NCBI GenBank assembly: GCA_035254305.1
Contig: DATFAS010000229.1
Coordinates: forward strand, 1-14,321
Source: DATFAS01 sp035254305
GTDB lineage: Bacteria; Bacillota; Bacilli; Aneurinibacillales; RAOX-1
DNA: 14,321 bases
Direction: 5' to 3'
The notes below the pieces were generated by a model. The model was not told where the DNA came from. It saw nothing but the letters and a program-made list of their open reading frames with translations, and did no database searches. Both the position numbers and the translations under genes were made by a program. Numbering within the stretch: the stretch's first letter is position 1; each line of letters starts with the position of its first letter. This document shows positions 8,056 through 13,330 of the stretch, in pieces.

Positions 8056-8085
8056 AAATACCTGCCCTATTTTTGGGGTACATCA
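8056..8085. repeat. IS terminal inverted repeat, orfA-side end
   Basis: Reads outward as ...GGGGTACATCA; its reverse complement pairs with 6754-6783. Confidence 0.8.
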
Positions 8086-8217
8086 TAGATAATCCGTGAT
8101 TACACTGCTGATTTGACCACTAAAACCTCGTTTAGCTTAAGCCAAATTACAAAAGCCAACTGCTGATTGGTCATATTCTATCGCCAAACTTTTGCAAAAC
8201 CAATGTTGGCAATAGTT

Positions 8218-8862
8218 TTACGTCTCTCGAGGTTTATACATTTCGTCATCTGGGTATGGAAATGTGTCTGTCAGTTTTCTAAGAAAGATCAGATAGTTTG
8301 ATAAATCAGAGTGAAACTCTTCAAAAGTACCTATATCCCTATCTTTAAAGGCGTGAATTGCATTTCGCCTTTGTTGAATTTTTAGTACCCAATCGATCCA
8401 ATCTATTTCACCATTTTCTTTCCATAGTTTGCGTGTCCACTCAGGATAAATACGTTCCGCAAAGAATACTCGTAATTTTTCGAGAACCAGACTGTCTGGT
8501 TCTATCAGATTTCCTTTGCTGCCCTTTATTGTCTTAATATCATTTTTGAAACTCTCGGCCTGATAGTGTTCATACCATACCGATAAAAAAAGTTTCATTA
8601 CACCTTCAGTAAGACTCCCAAGAGTTGTCCAGGCTAGTATTAATGCGCCACTTTCCTTTAAGTTTTCTTTAGCGATGAACAACTTTAGCTGTCTCGCCAA
8701 TGATGCCTGCCAATCCAGCCTAGATTTGGTTAGAAGTTCAGCAGCCTCAATAGGCGCCCATCCATTTGAGCTTTCCCAAAATTTTGTAAGTCCTTCGGTT
8801 AACGTTATTATTCGATTAACTGTCTCCTCTAATGAATACTTGGATCCTGTACCTGAGGTCAT
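8218..8862 (-). CDS. unrecognised protein with HEPN-like Rx4H motif
   Basis: A 214-aa, predicted mostly helical cytosolic protein with no signal peptide or membrane segment. I cannot name its family. Its most telling part is KIQQRRNAIHAFKDRDIG (161-178), where R165 to H170 has the R-x4-H spacing of HEPN ribonuclease active sites, placed after a helix (WIDWVLKIQQ) as in HEPN proteins. Other conserved-looking stretches are GWAPIEAAELL (34-44) and GALILAWTTLGSLTEGVMKL (72-91). HEPN proteins often cleave RNA in toxin-antitoxin and abortive-infection systems. Here the gene lies upstream of an IS and, beyond it, the methyltransferase/helicase pair on the same strand, so it may be a third component or an independent defence gene. 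The HEPN label rests on one motif only; a non-catalytic structural homologue is possible. Confidence 0.7.
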   Translation of the reverse strand: MTSGTGSKYSLEETVNRIITLTEGLTKFWESSNGWAPIEAAELLTKSRLDWQASLARQLKLFIAKENLKESGALILAWTTLGSLTEGVMKLFLSVWYEHYQAESFKNDIKTIKGSKGNLIEPDSLVLEKLRVFFAERIYPEWTRKLWKENGEIDWIDWVLKIQQRRNAIHAFKDRDIGTFEEFHSDLSNYLIFLRKLTDTFPYPDDEMYKPRET

Positions 8863-9255
8863 AAAAATGAATTAGATATAAATAGATTTCTCTTCCGTAA
8901 AAAAAAGCAATCTTTAAAATTACTGCCAACACTTAAAAAACACCACTCTCTTACTAATAAACCGTCAACCAGTATCTTCCATCCACACAATTTTGGCCAG
9001 AGGATTCGTTCTTACTCAAAGAAGTATAAATAATCTACCTAAAAAACTGCGCACCCCGCCACCAATCCCCCCCACGCTCACGCCATCTCAGTCCCACAAA
9101 GGGGTAAGTCAATGCCCTATCCGGTTGGGATCAGCATTGCAATTCTTCACAGTAAATTGGGGGGAATTAGCGACACATGCTACAATTACACAATATAAAT
9201 AAATCAGCGGAATAACCTAATTTTTATCGGTTAATCGTAATATTTTAAGTTCAGA
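8863..9255. other. intergenic region, no gene supported
   Basis: About 390 bp. The part 8870-8990 is AT-rich and probably holds the promoter of the HEPN-like gene. The part 9040-9180 is C- or G-rich in runs (C7 near 9067-9073, G6 near 9159) and atypical of the surroundings. A 69-codon plus-strand frame at 8993-9202 has no family resemblance and a proline/serine-rich low-complexity composition, so it is not called. A 22-bp stretch at 9079-9100 recurs in similar form at 10100-10119. Confidence 0.5.
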
Positions 9256-9450
9256 CTAAATGGCCTCCTCTACAGTGATAACCAACTTCTTATCTGCCGC
9301 CTGAATGCAGATATTTTGCCCTTGGGTAAAGCCAAAATCCTTTAGCCATTTGCCCTTGATTCGGATATACGGTATGATCACGCTTTCCCTGCTGGTTGGC
9401 TGGTAGGCTTTGGATATTTTGATCTTTCGGATGGCCTTTTTCATTGTCAT
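9256..9450 (-). CDS. SymE-like type I toxin family protein
   Basis: A 64-aa protein: basic N-terminus MTMKKAIRKIKISKAYQP, then IPYIRIKGKWLKDFGFTQGQ and a final hydrophobic strand DKKLVITVEE. The pattern (I)P-x-I-x-(L/I)-KGxWLx-xGFxxGxxIxIxxxxxxLxI is that of the SymE family, AbrB-fold proteins; E. coli SymE is an SOS-induced toxin controlled by an antisense RNA. In Bacteroidota such genes are common next to XRE regulators, as here. Two starts are possible, ATG at 9450 and ATG at 9444 (Met3); the second leaves the overlapping operator fully upstream. A TATGTTTG -7 element lies on the minus strand at 9463-9470. Whether it is toxic, and by RNA or DNA targeting, is not shown. Confidence 0.8.
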   Translation of the reverse strand: MTMKKAIRKIKISKAYQPTSRESVIIPYIRIKGKWLKDFGFTQGQNICIQAADKKLVITVEEAI

Positions 9451-9464
9451 GTTTTATTATGACA
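9445..9464. promoter_or_regulatory. operator A of the symE-like/XRE intergenic region
   Basis: TGTCA at 9445-9449 and TGACA at 9460-9464 form an inverted repeat with a 10-base AT-rich spacer. It overlaps the first possible start codon and the -7 element of the symE-like gene. A second copy with the same half-sites lies at 9486-9504. Confidence 0.6.
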
Positions 9465-9470
9465 AACATA
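9463..9470 (-). promoter_or_regulatory. -7 element TATGTTTG for the symE-like gene
   Basis: Exact match to the Bacteroidota -7 consensus TAnnTTTG on the minus strand, with a TTG 18 bases upstream as a possible -33 element. A start site near 9456 would leave a very short leader. Confidence 0.5.
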
Positions 9471-9485
9471 AGCAGAAAAACCACT

Positions 9486-9504
9486 TGTCAATTATATTAT
9501 GACA
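9486..9504. promoter_or_regulatory. operator B of the symE-like/XRE intergenic region
   Basis: TGTCAATTATATTATGACA has the same half-sites as operator A with a nine-base spacer, about 40 bp (four helical turns) centre to centre from it. It lies 32 bp before the XRE start and over the -33 region of the symE-like promoter, where a repressor would control both genes. Confidence 0.6.
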
Positions 9505-9536
9505 CTTATTTTCTTTTTTTGTACCACTTTGCCCGG

Positions 9537-9752
9537 GTGAACAAAGAACAGTTACAGAAAAGCATTGGTCAACGCATTATTTCCTTAAGGGAGGAGAAAG
9601 GCTGGAGTCAGTCGGACCTTGCCCGGGCCTGTAACAAAGACCAGCAGGCCATTGAAATAATAGAAAATGGTAAGGTGAACCCTACCATTTTTTCCTTGTA
9701 CGAGATTGCCAGGGCCCTGGAAGTTCCCCTGTCCACCCTACTCCACATTTAA
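9537..9752 (+). CDS. XRE-family HTH transcriptional regulator
   Basis: A 71-aa, single-domain Cro/C1-type DNA-binding protein: KSIGQRIISLREEKGWSQSD, then LARACNKDQQAIEIIENGKV and NPTIFSLYEIARALEVPLST, ending LLHI. The five-helix HTH fills nearly all of it. I choose the GTG at 9537 because it gives the usual family N-terminus (VNKEQLQKSIG). The longer frame from ATG at 9444 would place operator B and an unrelated cysteine/tyrosine-rich stretch inside the protein. It is divergent from the symE-like gene with two inverted-repeat operators between, so it is likely the autoregulator and repressor of the pair. Its last 20 bases lie within a 98-bp segment repeated at 10142-10239. Confidence 0.85.
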   Translation: MNKEQLQKSIGQRIISLREEKGWSQSDLARACNKDQQAIEIIENGKVNPTIFSLYEIARALEVPLSTLLHI

Positions 9753-9830
9753 CCACCCTAATACCCTTTCAGCCTATTCATCATATCTGCCAGGTAATCG
9801 CGCATGATTTTTACAGAAGGCTTGCGGATG
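9733..9830. repeat. 98-bp direct repeat, copy 1
   Basis: Aligns without gaps to 10142-10239 (offset 409 bp) with only a handful of mismatches. It contains the 3' end and stop codon of the XRE gene and, on the other strand, the last codons (KPSVKIMRDYLADMMNRLKGY type ending) of the 84-codon frame. Confidence 0.9.
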
Positions 9831-10012
9831 AAACCAGTTAGGTGCCCACATTCCATGCAATAGCTCCAACCCGTTTGTTCCAAACATTGATAAATGCTGT
9901 TGTTATTAGTACCAGTCGGTTTTAGGTTTTTCGATTGCTTTATTTTTTTAGTTTTTGCGCTATTTATTTTAGGAAAGACGATTTTAAGCCATTGGCTCAA
10001 CACTTGAGCCAA
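9758..10012 (-). CDS. small chimeric frame ending like the 365-aa protein
   Basis: An 84-codon frame whose last 21 residues (KPSVKIMRDYLADMMNRLKG plus Y) nearly equal the C-terminus of the 365-aa protein encoded at 10167-11264. The N-terminal 60 residues do not resemble that protein; they include a CMEC pair and lysine-rich sequence of unknown origin. The only start is a TTG inside a GAGCCAATT repeat cluster. Likely a by-product of the segment duplication: the tail of the large gene fused to foreign sequence. Expression as a protein is doubtful. Confidence 0.3.
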   Translation of the reverse strand: MAQVLSQWLKIVFPKINSAKTKKIKQSKNLKPTGTNNNSIYQCLEQTGWSYCMECGHLTGFIRKPSVKIMRDYLADMMNRLKGY

Positions 10013-10013
10013 T
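9991..10013. repeat. perfect 10-bp hairpin
   Basis: ATTGGCTCAA at 9991-10000 and TTGAGCCAAT at 10004-10013 enclose the three-base loop CAC. Confidence 0.85.
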
Positions 10014-10034
10014 TATGAGCCAATTGAGCCAATT
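10006..10034. repeat. three direct copies of GAGCCAATT
   Basis: GAGCCAATT occurs at 10006-10014, 10017-10025 and 10026-10034; the first copy is also the right arm of the hairpin at 9991-10013. May be binding sites or a recombination end. Confidence 0.8.
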
Positions 10035-10141
10035 AAAAATATAGTTCGTTCCTGGTCTAATATCACCAGCAACTTCTACCCGCATTTCATATAGTCGTTC
10101 ACGCCATCACAGTCACAAATAGAAACAAATCAATTACTCTC

Positions 10142-10239
10142 CCACCCTGCTCCACATTTAACCACCCTAATACCCTTTCAGCATATTCATCATGTTTACC
10201 AGGTAATCACGCATGATTTTTACAGAAGGCTTGCTGATG
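10142..10239. repeat. 98-bp direct repeat, copy 2
   Basis: Counterpart of 9733-9830. It covers the C-terminal codons and stop of the 365-aa gene and, on the plus strand, a relic of the XRE 3' end (codons reading PTLLHI then TAA), showing that an XRE gene once ended here too. Confidence 0.9.
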
Positions 10240-11264
10240 GTGTAATAGCGCTGGCGGAGGCTTTCAGCAGAAATCTGCAAGGTTCGCGAGGTTTGTACAT
10301 GCCTGCTGAAAAAACGGATCAGCTGGTTGATGTTCTCGCATTTAAGAATCTGGGCATCCACCAGTAAACGGATCAACAAAGCAAACTGGTCTACCGATAA
10401 GCTGGTGACCAGTTTATCCTGCATTTCATCTTCCCGATGCAGTTGCTCAGCGGCAAATAGTTCCGTATTGATCGATTGTATCAACTGCTGTTTGCAGGAA
10501 TCCGTATTCCGGTACAACTGCATCTCCGGGGTAATGGGCAGCCTGTTGATGCGCTTCAACAGGTCTGTCCAAAAAACCACCGGGGCATCCTGGTCGGTTA
10601 AATCCGCTGCGGCTGTTTCCAGCACATAATGAATCAACCTCCCAGAATTAAAATTGCAGCCAATCAACATGTTCACCACAGCATCGTTGTACAGGGCCGA
10701 TTCCCGGCAGCGTTCCCGGCTCAGTTCTGGGCTCAGTTCATCCAGCCGTTGCGCCAGGGTTTGCCAGTACTGTCCGGCAATATAATCCGGTGTTCGTTCC
10801 CTGCAGGCATGGTTGAGTTCTGCACGGATCAGGGTAATTAACTGCGTTGATGCCCCTTGCTTATCAAGCCCCAACAGGCATGCTTCCATTGCCGTTCTGA
10901 TCTTTTGCCAAACCGGTTGCGGCATGGGCATACCATAATCGAACTGACCGGGGAAGTTCCTGTATAAGCTTTCAATAAAACCACAAAGCCCATTTTGCAT
11001 CTGCTGATAAAACGCAGCCGGTTCAGCCAGGTTCTGTTCGTATACATTGTTCAGCAAATAACTGCCTGCAGTCTGAAAAGACTGTACGGCCGCTTTGCCG
11101 ATCCTGCCATCCTCCTGCGCCAGATGGGCTTTTATAAAATGGACCTTCAGGCTTTCGATGTTGTCCAGTATATTTTTCTGCTCTTTGGCCGATCCAACAG
11201 GAGCACCAGACTGGGATACAATCTGGTCCATCAATCCGTTCAATTGTTCAAAAACAGCGTACAT
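10167..11264 (-). CDS. unrecognised 365-aa protein
   Basis: A complete 365-aa protein starting MYAVFEQLNGLMDQIVSQSG and ending KPSVKIMRDYLVNMMNMLKG plus Y. It looks almost entirely alpha-helical, rich in Leu and Gln, with no signal peptide, membrane helix or catalytic motif that I can name. The C-terminal 45 residues (ISAESLRQRYYTISKPSVKI...) are more basic and could form a small helical DNA-binding domain, somewhat like the tail of RteC-type regulators; this is a weak impression. It is the last gene of the DUF6266 operon, 95 bp after the 63-aa membrane protein gene. An AAAGGG eight bases before the ATG could act as a ribosome site and can pair with CCCTTTA upstream (11292-11298 with 11270-11276). 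Its 3' end is inside a duplicated 98-bp segment. Confidence 0.75.
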   Translation of the reverse strand: MYAVFEQLNGLMDQIVSQSGAPVGSAKEQKNILDNIESLKVHFIKAHLAQEDGRIGKAAVQSFQTAGSYLLNNVYEQNLAEPAAFYQQMQNGLCGFIESLYRNFPGQFDYGMPMPQPVWQKIRTAMEACLLGLDKQGASTQLITLIRAELNHACRERTPDYIAGQYWQTLAQRLDELSPELSRERCRESALYNDAVVNMLIGCNFNSGRLIHYVLETAAADLTDQDAPVVFWTDLLKRINRLPITPEMQLYRNTDSCKQQLIQSINTELFAAEQLHREDEMQDKLVTSLSVDQFALLIRLLVDAQILKCENINQLIRFFSRHVQTSRTLQISAESLRQRYYTISKPSVKIMRDYLVNMMNMLKGY

Positions 11265-11269
11265 AAAAT

Positions 11270-11298
11270 CCCTTTAAGATGAATGAATAAATAAAGGG
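11270..11298 (-). promoter_or_regulatory. possible leader hairpin hiding the ribosome site
   Basis: CCCTTTA and TAAAGGG (11270-11276 and 11292-11298 on the plus strand) can form a seven-bp stem with a 15-base loop just before the start of the 365-aa gene, covering its AAAGGG motif. Confidence 0.3.
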
Positions 11299-11359
11299 GT
11301 TACAAACGATCCTAAAATGTAGGCATCATACAGGATATTCCGGGGAGGGTTTATACCTG

Positions 11360-11551
11360 CTATTTGCGTTTAAAACACCTGAAAAACCTTCTCAAGGCCA
11401 GCGAGGTGCAAAAACTCACCACAGCGCCAATGGCAGCCAATACGGCGGTGGTGAACAGATCGCTCATCGGGATGGTGAAACAAAGAGCGAACGCCGTACC
11501 GGTTACCATATCCAACCCACAATGGGCCAATTTCTGAAATGGCTGTTCCAT
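11360..11551 (-). CDS. 63-aa membrane protein, holin-like
   Basis: A small protein with two hydrophobic segments (about 12-30, LDMVTGTAFALCFTIPM, and 33-54, FTTAVLAAIGAVVSFCTSLA) separated by a short turn, followed by a strongly basic tail RRFFRCFKRK. This topology resembles small phage holins, which open the inner membrane to let lysis enzymes out, but no specific family is recognised. It starts 10 bp after the stop of the 79-aa gene, also a membrane protein, so the two are surely co-transcribed. A structural or export role is equally possible. Confidence 0.65.
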   Translation of the reverse strand: MEQPFQKLAHCGLDMVTGTAFALCFTIPMSDLFTTAVLAAIGAVVSFCTSLALRRFFRCFKRK

Positions 11552-11561
11552 ACAATTGATT

Positions 11562-11801
11562 TTATGGGTTAGGAGATTGAACGGTTAACTGGCTCACTGC
11601 ACTCATTACACCACCTGCAACGCCCAGGTAACCAGCAGCAGTAACGATGGCTACTGGTAAACCAATTGGGGCAGTGAGTACAACGGTACTTACGGAGGCC
11701 AGCAACAAACCGACGTTCCGGATTTGCTTAAAGAACCGCGGTGTAGGCGCTTTGGCCCGTTCAATAATGGTTGTGGATGTTGATTTTTTAGTCTTTTTCA
11801 T
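11562..11801 (-). CDS. 79-aa membrane protein
   Basis: Begins with a basic, threonine-rich cytosolic segment (MKKTKKSTSTTIIERAKAPT, PRFFKQIRN) and continues with two adjacent hydrophobic helices (about 31-47 VGLLLASVSTVVLTAPI and 49-70 LPVAIVTAAGYLGVAGGVMS). It is probably an inner-membrane protein with its N-terminus inside. Its start overlaps the end of the DUF5675 gene by 14 bp, which indicates translational coupling. No family name is recognised. It often would be annotated simply as hypothetical, but its place between DUF5675 and another two-TM protein suggests a joint membrane function. Confidence 0.65.
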   Translation of the reverse strand: MKKTKKSTSTTIIERAKAPTPRFFKQIRNVGLLLASVSTVVLTAPIGLPVAIVTAAGYLGVAGGVMSAVSQLTVQSPNP

Positions 11802-12207
11802 TGAATGCTTTTTGAATGGTTAAAAAAACAGGTTCTTGCAGATCCATCGCCCGGTACACGGCTGTCCGTAACCGATGAAACGCAATCCGGGAGCGGGTTC
11901 CCATCCCCTGCCCCGTCAGCTCGCTCACCGGGGCAATACAGCCTTTGGATTCTTCGAGCGCATGGTTGAACGGGTGCATCAGGATCAGCGATCTACCGGG
12001 AACATCCGCAACATGCAGGTGCCAGCCATATCGATCGCTGTGTCTTTTAAGGACAGGATAACGGCCTTCCGGAATACAGGAAATACATGGTTCGTTCTCT
12101 TGCCAGGGAAGCTCAATGCTGTTGCAGCAGATGGTTTGATTGATCAGCAAAACACCATTGGTTCCATTGGGAAAATAGGTTCTGAGAATACTGAGTTCCA
12201 TAATCAA
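11788..12207 (-). CDS. DUF5675 family protein
   Basis: A 139-aa protein with the DUF5675 pattern: LRTYFPNGTNGVLL (8-21), ICCNSIELPWQENEPCISCI (26-45), PEGRY (46-50), VPGRSLILMHPFN (69-81) and ESKGCIAPV (86-94). H78 followed by S87-K-G89-C90-I resembles the H...SxGC active-site layout of L,D-transpeptidases, so a peptidoglycan-modifying role is conceivable; this is inference. No signal peptide is seen, so it would be cytosolic unless exported another way. It is preceded by a strong hairpin (12218-12242) that separates it from DUF6266 and it overlaps the next gene by 14 bp. Start at ATG 12207; ATG 12201 (Met3) is an alternative. Confidence 0.8.
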   Translation of the reverse strand: MIMELSILRTYFPNGTNGVLLINQTICCNSIELPWQENEPCISCIPEGRYPVLKRHSDRYGWHLHVADVPGRSLILMHPFNHALEESKGCIAPVSELTGQGMGTRSRIAFHRLRTAVYRAMDLQEPVFLTIQKAFNEKD

Positions 12208-12217
12208 GGTTTTAAAA

Positions 12218-12242
12218 CCCGTTCAGCAAAACACTGAACGGG
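12218..12242 (-). terminator. intrinsic terminator or attenuator between DUF6266 and DUF5675
   Basis: On the minus strand a perfect nine-bp stem CCCGTTCAG / CTGAACGGG with a seven-base loop is followed at once by TTTTAAAACC. The T-run is only four long, so partial termination is likely: more transcript for the first gene than for the rest of the operon. Confidence 0.7.
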
Positions 12243-12262
12243 GTGAATGAATGAATCGCCTG

Positions 12263-12904
12263 CTATGGCGCAATGTTGACCGAACCGGTATACATACTGT
12301 TGGAAACCACGGATTCATTGGCGGCAATAAAAGCCAGCCAGGTCTCTACGGTTTCTCCGGTGAATGCGGCCACGGTAAGGCTTTGCGTGAGTTCACCGCG
12401 CATGTTGCCACCCGCTATATACACGGTATGGTTCAATGCAGGGCAGTACACTACCAGGATCACTTTGTCGGTAACCTTGGCCTTACCCATGCCTGCGTTG
12501 TTTTCCCAGGTGAACTTCACCGCATTGCCAGCTTCTGCAACGGCAGTGGCCGTGTTGGTGTTCGGCAAATCGCCCCTGCTGAGCAGGATATTGGGATAAC
12601 TCAGGTTGAACGGAGATGCCGCACCACTGATGCCGTTTTGCAGGTTGTAAGACACGGCTGCGTTCACCGCAGAAATGCCCCTGCCATAGGCTTTGAACGT
12701 GGTATTCAGCAGGGCCGTCATACTGGTCATGAACTTCATGATCAGCGAGAACTTTTCCTGCTGATCCAGTTGCGACTGCGTTGCCACCCTGTTGCGTTTG
12801 GTGGGTAAACTGCGGAGTACGTCCTTACCCCGCCAGGTGGAACCGATTACGTTCCCAACCTTTCCTGAGAAACCACCCAGGATGCCTTTGCTAAAAATTG
12901 CCAT
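12263..12904 (-). CDS. DUF6266 family protein
   Basis: A 213-aa protein with the hallmark N-terminus of DUF6266: MAIFSKGILGGFSGKVGNVI, then GSTWRGKDVLRSLP (to residue 34) and TQSQLDQQEKFSLIMKFM (about 43-60). The central part includes NLSYPNILLSRGDLP and NAVKFTWENNAGMGKAKVTD, followed by a beta-rich C-terminus (VILVVYCPALNHTVYIAGGN, MRGELTQSLTVAA). Members are found in Bacteroidota, often in several paralogues, and their function is unknown. Absence of a signal peptide and the small size are normal for the family. It is the first gene of a five-gene minus-strand operon, behind a TAnnTTTG promoter and a palindromic site, and is followed by a hairpin likely to make it the most abundant product. 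Confidence 0.88.
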   Translation of the reverse strand: MAIFSKGILGGFSGKVGNVIGSTWRGKDVLRSLPTKRNRVATQSQLDQQEKFSLIMKFMTSMTALLNTTFKAYGRGISAVNAAVSYNLQNGISGAASPFNLSYPNILLSRGDLPNTNTATAVAEAGNAVKFTWENNAGMGKAKVTDKVILVVYCPALNHTVYIAGGNMRGELTQSLTVAAFTGETVETWLAFIAANESVVSNSMYTGSVNIAP

Positions 12905-12982
12905 GTTGATGTTTTTAAAGTTTTAAAAGATGAACTCTGCGTTCTCCCGCTGCAGACGGGATCACCGGTGAATGGAACAGGG

Positions 12983-12990
12983 CAAAACTA
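12983..12990 (-). promoter_or_regulatory. -7 element TAGTTTTG of the DUF6266 operon
   Basis: On the minus strand an exact TAnnTTTG match lies about 80 bp before the DUF6266 ATG, giving a leader of roughly 70 bases. No good -33 element is visible; the palindrome at 13021-13036 sits in that neighbourhood, which would fit activator dependence. Confidence 0.5.
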
Positions 12991-13010
12991 GATGGGGAAA
13001 GGACTGTCCC

Positions 13011-13036
13011 GGGGTTACAGGGGGTTACGTAACCCC
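13011..13036. promoter_or_regulatory. palindromic operator upstream of the DUF6266 operon
   Basis: GGGGTTACGTAACCCC at 13021-13036 is a perfect 16-bp palindrome, and its half-site GGGGTTAC occurs once more at 13011-13018 in direct orientation. Position 20-45 bp upstream of the -7 element makes it a good regulator-binding site. Confidence 0.55.
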
Positions 13037-13330
13037 AGATAACTCATTGATCAATAGAAGGTTAACGCCAAAAAATCGTGTTTTTCAGGGTCTGGACGTG
13101 GTTTTGTTCGGTACTTGTTCTAGTCAGCGTCGGGTTTTCCAGTACTGGCGCGGGTTTCAGCATAGCGCTCCCGAACAAGGTAGGAACCAGATAGGAAGGA
13201 GATAGTGGGGATTTGGGGAGAAATTGCTTGTCGTTTCAATTATTGAATCTGCTTCATTCACCTCAAACTCTTTCGATTGATACAGGGGCATTGCTATTTC
13301 CGGACGTAATTTTCTACCACTTTACCTCTA
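13037..13330. other. non-coding stretch with a bracketed structure
   Basis: No gene is supported here. TTGTTCGG at 13104-13111 pairs with CCGAACAA at 13171-13178, enclosing 59 bases that contain the palindrome CCAGTACTGG (13139-13148) and a small GCGC/GCGC stem. It could be a structured RNA or leader, but it does not have tRNA features (no T-loop). The plus-strand 77-codon frame at 12972-13205 has no family resemblance and is not called. Towards 13330 the sequence merges with the GyrI-like remnant. Confidence 0.4.

Larger units (their letters stand above)
6754..8085 (-). mobile_element. IS3-family insertion sequence, complete
   Basis: A 1332-bp element with two overlapping transposase genes (orfA 8023-7739, orfB 7739-6897) between imperfect terminal inverted repeats. 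The inward-reading ends are TGATGTACCCTATTTGTAGG at 6754 and TGATGTACCCCAAAAATAGG at 8085, with similarity continuing about ten bases further (ACAGATATT / GCAGGTATT). If the ends are taken at TGTACCC, the limits are 6757-8082. No matching 3-4-bp target duplication is visible with either choice. Both transposase genes look intact, so the element may be active. Confidence 0.9.

Noticed and set aside
8993..9202. 69-codon plus-strand frame
   Set aside because: Proline/serine-rich, no recognisable family, unusual C/G-run composition and no start context; treated as intergenic.
9444..9536. Longer N-terminus of the XRE gene from ATG 9444
   Set aside because: The extra 31 codons cover the divergent promoter and both operators; the GTG at 9537 gives the normal family start.
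10006..10034. CRISPR array
   Set aside because: The repeated unit is only nine bases with two-base or no spacers.
11875..12237. 120-codon plus-strand frame
   Set aside because: Antisense shadow of the DUF5675 gene.
12251..12808. 185-codon plus-strand frame
   Set aside because: It lies wholly opposite the DUF6266 gene, which has clear family motifs; high-GC codon shadow.
13104..13178. tRNA gene
   Set aside because: Length and outer stem fit loosely, but no T-loop GGTTCGA-type sequence, no anticodon arm and no D-arm can be drawn.
12972..13205. 77-codon plus-strand frame opposite the DUF6266 promoter region
   Set aside because: Covers the palindrome, the promoter and the structured element; sequence shows no protein-like pattern.
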